Source of the DNA: Athripsodes cinereus
Taxonomy: Eukaryota > Arthropoda > Insecta > Trichoptera > Leptoceridae
Length of the DNA stretch: 64,000 nt
Assembly (NCBI GenBank): GCA_947579605.1
Contig: OX388318.1
Location: 124,001-188,000, forward strand
Direction of reading: 5' to 3'
The notes under the pieces are model-generated. The model was not told the DNA's origin. It saw only the letters and a program-made list of their open reading frames with translations, and did not search any database. The stretch's first letter is position 1. Every line of letters begins with the position of its first letter. This document shows, one piece after another, positions 24,000 through 33,799 of this stretch. Both the position numbers and the translations under genes were made by a program.

Positions 24000-24690
24000 C
24001 AACAATATGAACAGAATTTGGAGGGCGTCTAGACTCAGTGTCAGGAAGAAATTCAGCCTGTTCAATGCCTGTATTTTATATCCCAATACTTCTATAAAGC
24101 AGTGAGTCTCGGCATCTAACCAAACCTCAAGAGCGGCAGATAATAAGTTTCGAAAATAAATGTTTTACAAGGATTTAGGTTGTTAGGTGATATGAGCATG
24201 TCACAAATTATACTGTGCACCAGCGCATTCAACAAAGATGTAGTATCTAAAATACAGGAGGGACAATAGCCTTGGTTGGGTCATGTTTTGAGCATGTCAG
24301 TGGGCCTAGTCAAAGCACATTTTAGCGTTACGTTTTCATTTCGTTTTCGTTCAAACGTGGACGACGTTGCGAGAATGCGTCAATTTTCGTAGCCACTTGT
24401 GTATTTTAGCTACGAAAATTGACGCGTTCTCGCAACGTCGTCCACGTTTGAACGAAAACGTAACGCTAAAATGTGTTTTGACTAGGCCCACAGGTGATCG
24501 TAAAGAAAAAGCACTGTTCTTTTGTTCACAAGGGTTCTGACAGCCCGGACGTCCCTCTTTCACAATACATCGTTCCTTTGACAACGATATCTTAGCAGGA
24601 ATCTCGTGGGAAGAGGTGAATCAGTTGGCGCAGAGACGCTCTGAATGGAGGAGAATGGTTACTGCCCTGTGCTCCCAAGAGGAGCCTTGA
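24000..24690 (+). pseudogene. Decayed RTE-type LINE C-terminal fragment
   Basis: Sequence at 24003-24170 matches the region encoding the RT C-terminus also seen at 28.5-28.7 kb on the other strand (the MNxxWRASxLSxRxKxxLFNA context). At 24200-24300 and 24494-24690 it matches the final domain (the GHVL region, then SWEEVNQLAQRR). Stops and indels break it throughout, and the foldback MITE at 24300 splits it. RTE elements encode one EN-RT protein; only the 3' third is represented here. Confidence 0.7.
24300..24491. mobile_element. Foldback MITE, copy 1, inside a decayed RTE fragment
   Basis: The ends are GTGGGCCTAGTC and its inverse GACTAGGCCCAC. Nearly the whole element is one long inverted repeat, with a short spacer around CCACTTGTGTATTTTAG and an ~11-nt insertion in the left arm. 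RTE-like sequence continues on both sides, so this is an insertion. The TSD is not clear. Confidence 0.75.
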
Positions 24691-24694
24691 AGGG

Positions 24695-25145
24695 CGAGAT
24701 GATGACTTTAGTAAAATAAGTTTATCTTGATATGTGATTTAGCAAACATTGAATATTATGCAAAATGTTTTTGCGTTTAACTTTAATTATATATGTAGGA
24801 ACATATGTAGTTATGTTTGTATAATTAAATATTATTTGTAATTACTGCAAGAGATAACACTATGACTTATCACGAGGTGTTGGTTTTATGATAGCGACGA
24901 GAGAATATTATAGAGAGTCGAAAGATGTTATAAAATACATACAAATAGGTAGTTACTTAACAAAAATAAAACAAAAAATAAATATATCAATCGAAAATAT
25001 AAATAAACACATTTAAAACAGATATTTAGGTTTTATATTATAATATCTTCATTAATTAATTCTATTATGTTGATAAAATATTCGCATAAATAAATGTATC
25101 CGTCCATAAGTGCATGTAGGAAAATATACAAACTATGTATTCTCT
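24695..25145. other. AT-rich non-coding DNA
   Basis: No recognisable feature. Confidence 0.5.
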
Positions 25146-25149
25146 TCGT

Positions 25150-25305
25150 TTGGATTCAGGATGGGTGGCATACACTATCGCTGAATTGAAGATGTTAAAT
25201 GTCTTTGAAGGGATGTTTTTACTCACACCTGCCTTTTAGAGGACGTTCGAAAACTCACATAAAAAAAATGGGATGCCTTTATTTACCGGGGACTCCTCTG
25301 CGTAT
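25150..25305 (-). repeat. Dispersed family A, partial copy
   Basis: CAGGATGGGTGGCATACACT, CACCTGCCTTTTAGAGGACG and TTACCGGGGACTCCTC. Confidence 0.6.
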
Positions 25306-25309
25306 ATCT

Positions 25310-25795
25310 AAATACTTATATCTATCATACAAAATACCTTGGGCAACATTACATAGGTACTGTCCCATTATTGAATAAATGGCATTTGCAAATAATCATT
25401 AAGAAAAAATACGAGAAGAAATTCCATTTGGAATGTCATTTATGTGTAATATATACAAAAAAATCTAATACGGAAACAATAAACATTCCTTTTATTCTAT
25501 TCTATTTGTCTTAGATTATCCGGTGGTAGGTACCTACCTAATAGGGTGAATAGGAATTTGGTGAACTCGTCTCTCGATACTAATGATTTTTTTTAAGTTA
25601 GTAATTATTGTGGTTATGAGTATCGCAGGCATGGGTAAATGTTTTGTATATAATTTCTTTGTTTTGGTACACAAAGTTTCTTCTGTTAAATTTTTTCTAT
25701 TATTTTCTATTTAAATCTTCATTGCAAGCAATACCTTATTTTTATTTATTTTCTATTGTAATATAATTTAGAGAAAGTGAAATATAATTAAACAA
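25310..25795. other. AT-rich non-coding DNA
   Basis: TTCTATTCTATT run at about 25493-25505, and GGTAGGTACCTACCTA at about 25525. Confidence 0.5.
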
Positions 25796-25799
25796 AATG

Positions 25800-25862
25800 T
25801 AATATGCTGTTGTAATATTGTAAAAGGTGATTGAATGAATAAATAAATAAATAAATAAATGT
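25800..25862 (+). mobile_element. LINE 3' tail with (AAAT)n
   Basis: TTGTAAAAGGTGATTGAATG is followed by AATA repeats; a degraded tail motif in plus orientation. Confidence 0.4.
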
Positions 25863-25999
25863 TTAATCTATTACTCGAAATGCATCATTCTTATATTCAA
25901 TATCTTGAATTCAGCTGTGATATCACCCTTTTATTTGTTCACTCTTGACTGTATATTGTATTGATCATAATGAATTTGTACAATTTTGTTTACAAGTGC

Positions 26000-26060
26000 A
26001 TCCAAATTAAATACAATCAATGTACAGAGGGCGAGTTTATCGTAATGGCGCGATCCTGTG
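26000..26060 (-). mobile_element. RTE-type 3' tail, copy 2 (partial)
   Basis: On the minus strand it reads GATAAACTCGCCCTCTGTAC and then TTGATTGTATTTAATTTG, matching the tail near 40 kb. It is truncated on both sides. Confidence 0.5.
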
Positions 26061-26064
26061 TCTT

Positions 26065-27190
26065 AACTTGTATTGTCACAAAGAAGACAACGTGCAGGTT
26101 TGATAATGCAGTTATCACTTGTGAGATATTGATGGTCCACCAATTCAGATAGAATGTTTCTAATGTTTTATTTCGATACTAAAGTATATACCTAAATAAT
26201 CATTTTCACATCAACATTTATAAATATTGAATGATCTTCATTTAAGCTTTAATCTATTGAAAATGACATTTGACTGGATTTTTCACATAGAATATCTATA
26301 AGAAAATTATTTGCATCAAGCAATAGATTGTTCAAACTTCTTTTGAGGAATATTTTTGTCACGATTTTTGATCCAAAGGCAGCTGTTATTGTAATAAATT
26401 AATGATCTAGAAGATATAACTCAGATAAATAGGTAAGCCTTGACCGCCTCAAAACATAAAAGTATTTTATATCATGAAATCAAAAGAAACAAATTGGCAT
26501 TTATAGCACACATTTATTTCAGGAGAGACCGACTACATGTACATTATCAAACAATAATATTACTCCCGTAACTGTATATTGAAGGTGTGACTTTCTAGTA
26601 CCTACATGTGTATATTTATGTATGTGTCCTCTGTATAAGATTCACGCTAGACTATTTACCATTGTGATATTAAATATGCACATAATAATATTACGGAGAC
26701 ATTGCACACATGAGCGTATCTACCCAGAGGGGTCCTTGCCCCTCCTACGTGCTCAACATTAGGATCAAAGTATAGAAAAATAGTTCTCAAGTATGGAATA
26801 TTGGTATCAAAGCGGGCAGCTACCCACTCCCAAAATAAAATCTTTATTTAAAATCGGTATAAATATTATTTTCTCAAACTCGTTGACCAAATCGAGAAAG
26901 ACGGGATCTTAAAAACTCAGAAGTAAAAGATCTGAAAGATTATTAAAAAAGTCTCGCTAAAACATAGCACCAATTTTTAGAGGAAGGCTACCTCTTAAAA
27001 AAAAGTAATGCTCATCTCTGATATGGGTTTCTGTAGTTACTCCAATATCGTCAAAAGGCAAATGCTGTAGATGTGTTTCTTAAAAATCGGTCCACAACGT
27101 TACTCTATCTCAATCATTTGTTACCACTGTGTCATTACCACTATTGTATTGCTATCCATTAACACGCTATATAATTATGTACATTCGTCA
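26065..27190. other. Non-coding DNA
   Basis: No feature recognised. 26700-26850 has slightly higher complexity but no repeat partner in the window. Confidence 0.45.
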
Positions 27191-27195
27191 CCAAC

Positions 27196-27415
27196 TTGTA
27201 ATTTCTCTACTTTAGGCTAGTCTGATGATGAGAGCGGAAGCTCTTGAAAGTTGTAATTTCTCTACTTTAGGCTAGTCTGATGATGAGAGCGGAAGCTCTT
27301 GAAAGTTGTAATTTATCTACTTTAGGCTAGTCTGATGATGAGAGCGGAAGCTCATGAAAGTTGTAATTTCTCTACTTTAGGCTAGTCTGATGATGAGAGC
27401 GGAAGCTCTTGAAAG
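27196..27415 (+). repeat. 4 x 55-bp tandem array with hammerhead-like core in each unit
   Basis: Four contiguous 55-bp units start at 27196, 27251, 27306 and 27361, with only isolated substitutions. Each contains CTGATGA, a hairpin (AGAGC-GGAA-GCTCT), then GAAA, which resembles the hammerhead ribozyme core on the plus strand. One extra U lies between CUGAUGA and the hairpin, and stems I and III are weak by hand folding. Penelope-like elements are known to carry hammerhead motifs in their terminal repeats, and 18 bases of this unit recur inverted at 58336-58353 beside a Penelope-type terminal sequence. Confidence 0.6.
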
Positions 27416-27419
27416 TTGG

Positions 27420-28065
27420 CTGATAGGTACTAAATAAGTGTTTTATTTAAAATAATTTAAGACGAACATACACCAAGAACCGTCGGTCAAAAACATCGAT
27501 ATTAATAATTAAAAAAAATATTTAGCGTGCTGAAATTTTTGATGTGAACAACAAAATTTTGCAAAGATATACTGCCCACCCCTTGTAGAAAAAAACCTGG
27601 GGACGTACGTCTTTGACTGCACATAACATTATTATAATAATATGTAGGTATGTACGTATGTAGTATTCTGGTAGACTTGATGCACGATATGATAACTGCG
27701 TGAGCATCTCTTCAGTGGTGATAATTTAATTGACATATGATATAAATATAATTCGGTATAGGACGTTGACACATTAGCATATCTAATATATAAAAAAAAC
27801 ATTTTAAATATTAAACGCGAAATCATATTATTATTATTTGTTAGTGTAGTCAAATATGAAATAAACTATAAAAATATTTGCATATAAAATGAAAACATCT
27901 CATTCAACAGGTTTGTTTTATATACCAACTTGTCATTAGTTTCGTTTCTATTTTAATATAATACATTAATTATATACTTTCCAAATTTTTAAGATAACTA
28001 CCATTTTTCTGCTTCAACTTAAAATGATTGAACGAATTTAGTGTGTGGAGATGGTTGAATAGAAA
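27420..28065. other. AT-rich non-coding DNA
   Basis: Small minus-strand frames only. Confidence 0.5.
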
Positions 28066-28067
28066 TA

Positions 28068-28118
28068 CAAATTGATAATGTCCTTGTAAGACGAAAGACG
28101 TTTCTCTAAATAAAAAAG
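28068..28118 (+). repeat. Fragment related to the 40.7-kb foldback arm
   Basis: AATGTCCTTGTAAGACGAAA and GACGTTTCTCT resemble the right arm of the 40651-40820 element. It lies just outside the end of the RTE fragment at 28138. Confidence 0.4.
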
Positions 28119-28137
28119 CAATATCATCATAATCATC

Positions 28138-28768
28138 ATCGTCCTCAACGCTCCTCTCGGGAGCACAGGGCAGAAACCAGCCTCCTCCATTCAGAGCGTC
28201 TCTGTGCCAATTGCGTCACCTCTTCCCACGACATTCCTTGCGCTCTGATATCGTTGTCATAGGAACGGTGTATTGTGAAAGAGGGACGCCCGGGCTGACG
28301 GAAACCCTGCGGACGGAAGAACAGTGCTCTTTTTGGCCAACTATCATTAGGCATTCTCAAAACATGTCCCAGCCAGGACCATCGTCTCTCCTGTATTACG
28401 GAGATTACAGGTCTCTGCTGAGTGCGCCGGCGCACAGCATCATTTGTAACATGTTCATATCATTTGACATCCAAAATCCTTCTAAGACACTTGTTTTCAA
28501 AGCTTAGTATCTTCCGCTCTTGAGCCTTGGTTAAGTGCCAAGACTCACAGCCATATAGAAAGATTGGGATGATGCACGCATTGAACAAGCGACATTTTGT
28601 CCTGATGCTGAGTCCAGACGCCTTCCAAACTTTGTTCATTTTATTGAAAGCCCCGCTAGCTGCTCCTATGCGGATTGGTAATTCCGACCGGAGATCACCC
28701 TCTGGCGTTAAGGTTGCTCCCAGGTACCTGAATTTGCTAACCTGAGATATTTGGGATTTACCAACCAA
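28138..28768 (-). pseudogene. 5'-truncated RTE-type LINE, C-terminal RT region
   Basis: Two same-frame segments, 28768-28460 and 28435-28145, are separated by one in-frame TGA near 28460. The first has FRYLGATLTPEGD, a SGAFNKMNKVW segment and FLYGCESWHL, typical of the RTE RT thumb. The second has WLGHVLRMPND, GRPSF and a SWEEVTQLAQRRSEWRRLV end, typical of the RTE C-terminus. The EN and most of the RT are absent, so this is a 5'-truncated insertion. It is better preserved than the related fragments at 24.0, 52.6 and 61.6 kb. The overlapping plus-strand ORFs are shadows. Confidence 0.82.
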
Positions 28769-28774
28769 TAATTA

Positions 28775-29700
28775 GTGGTTAACCAACCAATAATAATTAA
28801 CAACCAATAATGGGAATTACCAAGCAATATAGAAGAAAAATAATTATTTTTTACATGAAAGAAATTTAATTTTGAGAAAATGTTGAACTGGAGACATTTT
28901 AAAATGTTGGTAAATAAGTGAAATATTTGTAATATGAAGTATACCTACTCGTATAGCTATGTATCAAGTTTGCACAGTGAATCTGTTCTGGTTTACAAAA
29001 TACAACATAATATTACAATGTAGCATATTTAGATTATTAATGAACTAACTTAGGTCATCGTACCTGGTTAAAAATAAGGAATTAAATTTTATATTCATAA
29101 GCAGAGTCACACTTGTTCATAAAGAAAGCTTCTAGAATTAAGAAACCATTTTTAGTTTGCATTATAATTCGTCATCTATAATTAATTAAGTTATTACACT
29201 TCGAACATAAGGACACTTATTATTTTACCTACTTAGGTTCTTGTGAAGATTTTAATTATTTTTTTGTCAGCATTTATCCTTGAAATATATATATATATAG
29301 TATGTACTAGATCAATGGTATTTATTTATTTAAAATCTAAAATGAATTTATGTAAATAAAATACAAGGAAGTATAAATGTAACTTTACTTATTAATAATA
29401 TTAATTACTTTTGAATTAACCAGCGACACAACACATCAAAATTACAAGCTAAATAATTAATAAACTGTGTGATAATCTGTTTCCGTGTGTTTTGTTTATT
29501 ACGAAGATTTTTAGAATTAGTAGAGTGTCTACTTATTAACCTATAGATATTCGAGAGACAAGTATTGTAAACTAAGATTTTACATTTACCTTCGTAGGTC
29601 TAATTGGTCAAAATATTTTACATGTTTATAATAGATGAATCTTGATTTGAAATAAGCCCAAACACATCCCAAATATTAACCTAAATAATATGCTTTTATG
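28775..29700. other. AT-rich non-coding DNA
   Basis: AACCAATAAT-type short repeats at 28765-28830 at the RTE truncation point; otherwise plain. Confidence 0.5.
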
Positions 29701-29707
29701 AAGTTGG

Positions 29708-29778
29708 AGTAGGTCGGCAGAGAGGGAATCGAACCCTGGAGCTCTCGATTGAAAGACAAAGACTCCAGGCTACTGTAC
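29708..29778 (-). ncRNA. tRNA-like SINE head
   Basis: The minus strand reads GTAGCCTGGAGTC, then TCTTTCAATCGAGAG, then CAGGGTTCGATTCCCTC (a good B box). No acceptor pairing was found. Confidence 0.45.
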
Positions 29779-29784
29779 ATTATG

Positions 29785-30235
29785 TATAATGTTATATAGA
29801 GTAATTGAATAGCAATACTAGAATGGATTGTAGAATGATATGAAATAATTTCAATATATTGAATTTGCATTCATAAATAATTCTAGCACGATTGTGAATG
29901 GAAAATAATAGGTAGGTATATGATTTCCATATTGGGGAATCCATCTGACATTTTCTGATACAGTTTCGTAGTAAATGAATGGAGTCGTAACACAAATATT
30001 GTATGTAAATATAATTCAAGTAAACATAATATTATAATCAAATAATAGCTCCTCGTATAAGATGGGTTCAGAATTGAATAAGTATCTACGCAAAATCTAT
30101 TTTGTTATACGACATTGCCAACATGACAGAATAGGTGATTTTAAACTGGTTTAATTTGGATTTAATAAAAAAAACTCGTAAATATTTTTTATCAAGTTCT
30201 TCCACATACTATTAGGAATGTTTATAAATATTATG
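29785..30235. other. AT-rich non-coding DNA
   Basis: Nothing recognised. Confidence 0.5.
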
Positions 30236-30239
30236 ATAG

Positions 30240-30497
30240 CTTGCCTTGGAGTCCCCGCCAAAGAAGAGTAGGTGTTAGACTCTTTTTTGTAGGTTTTCGA
30301 GTGTCCCATAAACAGCAGATATTCGTCAAAAATTACGGATAAAACGTTTAACATCTTTAATTCAACGATGAAGCTAGTGTACTACTAATCCTGAATCTTT
30401 CTTTTTAATAGTCACAGAAAGGACACCTTGCATGTTTATTGCATTCAATTTATCTGCTAGCTACCCCACTTGTGGGAGATTTTATAATAATGTGGAT
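30240..30497 (+). repeat. Dispersed family A, near-complete copy
   Basis: GGAGTCCCCGCCAAAG, GTAGGTTTTCGAGTGTCCCA, AACGATGAAGCTAG and TGCTAGCTACCCCACTTGTG. Confidence 0.68.
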
Positions 30498-30713
30498 GGT
30501 GGGTGGATTAAAAAACCTTAAAGTAGGCAGTGTTTGAGAATTTCCTCGAGAATAATGAGGTTTAAATTCAGCTGCCAGCGTAAGTTCGACATTCGACAAT
30601 TGTTAAACATAGTTTTTGAATTTGACTGAATTTTCCACGCCTTTATGAGTGAAGATATTATTAAGAATATTTCTCAACAAACCCTTCATCTGCACAACCA
30701 ACATACTGTCCCA

Positions 30714-30989
30714 ACTTCCTATAGTAGGAAACAAGAAAGGTGTTCCGAAGCTTACAAATCGGTTTTGGCTGGTTTAAGTGCGCTTCACCCATGGTACGTT
30801 CGCCAATCCTACTAATTCTTTTTCCGAACCCTTGTGTTCGTCATGTGTTGAGCGTACATGTCAACAAATAGCGACTACCTAAAAAGGAATATGTGATCGG
30901 TAATCGTACCATGATTAAAGTGCACTTAAACCAGCCGAAGCCGATTCGTAAGCATCGAAACACTTTTCTTGTTTACTACTAAAGGGAGT
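30714..30989. mobile_element. TIR element (MITE-like), ~276 bp
   Basis: About 100-bp imperfect inverted arms. The left arm contains AACAAGAAAGGTGTTCCGAA and a GGCTGGTTTAAGTGCGCTTC segment; the right arm carries their inverses. The ends are ACTTCCTATAGTAG and the inverse of ACTCCCTTTAGTAG. No ORF. The arms have diverged moderately, so it is old. Confidence 0.65.
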
Positions 30990-30999
30990 TTGCACAACA

Positions 31000-31535
31000 T
31001 GTTAGAAGTGGTGTCTGTTGAATAATGTTCTTAGTTTCTATAATTATATTATTTACCTATAGTAACTTATTGTGAATCTAGTCCCTAACATCGTTATTTC
31101 AAACATCTCTGCTGACCACTCTGTGCGTAATATAATTTATAATCTAAATTATTCGCAAACGAATGAATAGCCTTGCAAAAAAATCATATTTTTGATAAAC
31201 TATCAATGTATCCATTTAAATTCATGGATCACTGAATTGCTCAGCGATGCGAAATCATTTTAATTTAGGCACATCAAGATTACAAAATACATATACTATT
31301 ATTTGTATTTAAAATCAAACAATCTATATACAAAACAGCCGAATAATAATAATATTATGTCGACAAGGTAGAACATGAGATTTTGGAATTTTTATTTACG
31401 AGTATGTTCAACTCACATGAAATTTTATTCAAACTGTTATTGCGAAGCATCCAGTTAGTACTTACGTAAATCAATAACATTAATACTAGACTGAAAACTC
31501 AAAATAGTAATTCGGAGTTGTCACATTGAGTCACG
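31000..31535. other. AT-rich non-coding DNA
   Basis: Lies between the 30.7-kb TIR element and the tandem TIR array; nothing recognised. Confidence 0.5.
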
Positions 31536-31539
31536 TCCA

Positions 31540-31975
31540 GAGCCGCTATTCTCGTTCCGTTTTTAAAAGATAAGGACAGTAGTAAGGACAGCTATCTCTA
31601 GTTAGGGATAATTGCTATTCTCGTTTCAAATTTTTGACATAAGGAATCCTTATCATAGAGATAATTGAGAACATTGTCTTTAAAATTATCCTTAAGTTAG
31701 CGCCGGCATTTAACCCCGCGCTATCTCGTAAGGATACCATCTGTCAGTGGGAATTAACCTAATTATTACTAATTTATTCACCATAGTAACTCAATGTTAC
31801 TATGGTGAATGCGATGTTGCCTATGTCAAAATCCTTAATAAGAGACACCTATCCATAAAGTGCATTGTCCTTAACTTCGATACATCGAGAATACCAATTT
31901 ATCTTTCGCAAGGGACAGCTATCTTTAATTAAGGATCCTTATCTAGAGACAGTAAACCAACGAGAATAGCGGCTC
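31540..31975. repeat. Tandem TIR element, unit 1
   Basis: First unit, with 15-bp perfect TIRs. It differs from units 2 and 3 at a few positions, for example CTCGTTCC against CTCGATCC just inside the left end. Confidence 0.75.
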
Positions 31976-31976
31976 A

Positions 31977-32414
31977 GAGCCGCTATTCTCGATCCATTTT
32001 TAAAAGATAAGGACAGTAGTAAGGACAGCTATCTCTAGTTAGGGATAATTGCTATTCTCGTTTAAAATTTTTGACATAAGGAATCCTTATCATAGAGATA
32101 ATTGTGAACATTGTCTTTAAAATTATCCTTAAGTTAGCGCCGGCATTTTACCCCGCGCTATCTCGTAAGGATACCATCTGTCAGTGGGAAATAACCTAAT
32201 TATTACTAATTTATTCACCATAGTAACTCAATGTTACTATGGTGAATGCGATGTTGCCTATGTCAAAATCCTTAATTAGAGACACCTATCCATAAAGTGC
32301 ATTGTCCTTAACTTCGATACATCGAGAATACCAATTTATCTTTCGCAAGGGACAGCTATCTTTAATTAAGGATCCTTATCTAGAGACAGTAAACCAACGA
32401 GAATAGCGGCTCAG
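31977..32414. repeat. Tandem TIR element, unit 2
   Basis: Middle unit, almost identical to unit 3. It is joined to its neighbours through CTCAGAG at both ends. Confidence 0.75.
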
Positions 32415-32415
32415 A

Positions 32416-32849
32416 GCCGCTATTCTCGATCCATTTTTAAAAGATAAGGACAGTAGTAAGGACAGCTATCTCTAGTTAGGGATAATTGCTATTCTCGTTT
32501 AAAATTTTTGACATAAGGAATCCTTATCATAGAGATAATTGTGAACATTGTCTTTAAAATTATCCTTAAGTTAGCGCCGGCATTTTACCCCGCGCTATCT
32601 CGTAAGGATACCATCTGTCAGTGGGAAATAACCTAATTATTACTAATTTATTCACCATAGTAACTCAATGTTACTATGGTGAATGCGATGTTGCCTATGT
32701 CAAAATCCTTAATTAGAGACACCTATCCATAAAGTGCATTGTCCTTAACTTCGATATATCGAGAATACCAATTTATCTTTCGCAAGGGACAGCTATCTTT
32801 AATTAAGGATCCTTATCTAGAGACAGTAAACCAACGAGAATAGCGGCTC
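32416..32849. repeat. Tandem TIR element, unit 3
   Basis: Last unit. It ends GCGGCTC followed by unrelated AT-rich DNA. Confidence 0.75.
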
Positions 32850-32999
32850 TGATTCATCATTTAAATAAAAAAAATATAAATTTCATATAACATAAATGAA
32901 TAACAACCGACTGCCATGAAATGACAACTCCAAAACAAAAGACAATCAGGACCATTCTGTTACAATAGAAATTCATACAAATAGTTTAAAAAGAATAAA

Positions 33000-33150
33000 A
33001 AAACACTGTTTTTCAAGACTTCTGACGTTTTCACCCACTTCAATGGGCATTGTGTAATGGAGTATTCAGTACTTTTAGGAATGCCTATTGAAGTGGGTGA
33101 AAATGTTAGAGTTTTAATAAAACGTAGTGAAAATATAACAGTGTTATTAT
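33000..33150. repeat. Foldback element around GTTTTCACCCACTTCAATGG
   Basis: The left arm (about 33003-33050) and right arm (about 33080-33145) are imperfect inverses with a ~30-bp spacer. The core is CACCCACTTCAATGGGCAT against ATGCCTATTGAAGTGGGTG. Confidence 0.65.
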
Positions 33151-33154
33151 TTTT

Positions 33155-33565
33155 TTTAAATTATTTTATATGATTTTAACAGTGCAAACACCCTTCAGAA
33201 ATTCTTACATTTACTCTAGTGATGTTATGTCTAGACTATTATAAGTCTATGACGTACCGAGGAAAATAAAAATAAATTAAAATATGTATTATATTTAAAT
33301 TATTATTTTTTTAGTTTTTCATTCAGTTTTTCATAGGAAAAACTCACATTGTTGAAACGTATATTTGAAACTAAAAGGTAATATAAGTACTATTAATGTA
33401 TTTTATAAAACATAACTTGTACATGCATTTCCATTTCATGTATGTGATCCATTTCCATTTCATGTATGTAAATATCACGCAATATGTAGAAGTGCACATG
33501 TTAGGCATGTGTCATTATTTTTAATAATTCAAGAGTTTTTGTGTTCACGCTGTGGAAATCTATTT
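33155..33565. other. AT-rich non-coding DNA
   Basis: A CCATTTCCATTTCATGTATG direct repeat near 33430-33470; no gene. Confidence 0.5.
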
Positions 33566-33569
33566 TTAG

Positions 33570-33680
33570 TTTTATTAAATAAAATATAAAAATATATTAT
33601 TGAGCACTGTTTAATCTCCACTTTGTTAGGTTAGATACCGAACGTTTTCGCCTATACTTGTAGGCATCTTCAGGGAAACT
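33570..33680 (-). mobile_element. Penelope-type terminal fragment, copy 1
   Basis: This 111-bp block is nearly identical to 58205-58315, with about two differences. Read on the minus strand it contains CCCTGAAGATGCC, a short hairpin (GCCTA...TAGGC) and GAAAACG. That is the same CTGANGAT-hairpin-GAAA layout as the 55-bp tandem units, and is like the hammerhead-related motif of Penelope-like termini. No coding sequence is attached. Confidence 0.5.
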
Positions 33681-33732
33681 GAAATCTAAAAATTGTGAAA
33701 GCTGTTGTTCATGTGGTGAGAAGGGTGCAGGT

Positions 33733-33794
33733 AGTGGGAGGGGTAATGGTAGATTGGTCATCCCGCCTCCATATCTACCATTACCCCTCCCACT
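33733..33794. repeat. 22-bp perfect inverted repeat
   Basis: Arms at 33733-33754 and 33773-33794 (AGTGGGAGGGGTAATGGTAG plus AT, and inverse) with an 18-base spacer. It lies just after the Penelope-type terminal fragment. Confidence 0.85.
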
Positions 33795-33799
33795 TTTTA

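Larger units (their letters stand above)
31540..32849. mobile_element. Three head-to-tail copies of a ~436-bp TIR element
   Basis: Units lie at about 31540-31975, 31977-32414 and 32416-32849. Each starts GAGCCGCTATTCTCG and ends with its inverse CGAGAATAGCGGCTC, with a single A between neighbours. Each also has an internal perfect 15-bp hairpin, first at 31776-31790 and 31796-31810. The copies are almost identical; unit 1 differs slightly more. The 61-residue frame inside unit 1 has no coding character. It looks like a MITE or foldback family amplified in tandem. Confidence 0.8.

Noticed and set aside
27196..27415. CRISPR-like regular repeats
   Set aside because: The 55-bp units are contiguous with no unique spacers, and the DNA is eukaryotic.
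28211..28745. Plus-strand ORFs of 98 and 72 residues
   Set aside because: Antisense to the RTE C-terminal fragment, which has clear family motifs on the minus strand.
29708..29778. Functional tRNA gene
   Set aside because: B box is good but no acceptor stem pairing or proper anticodon arm could be drawn; treated as a SINE head.
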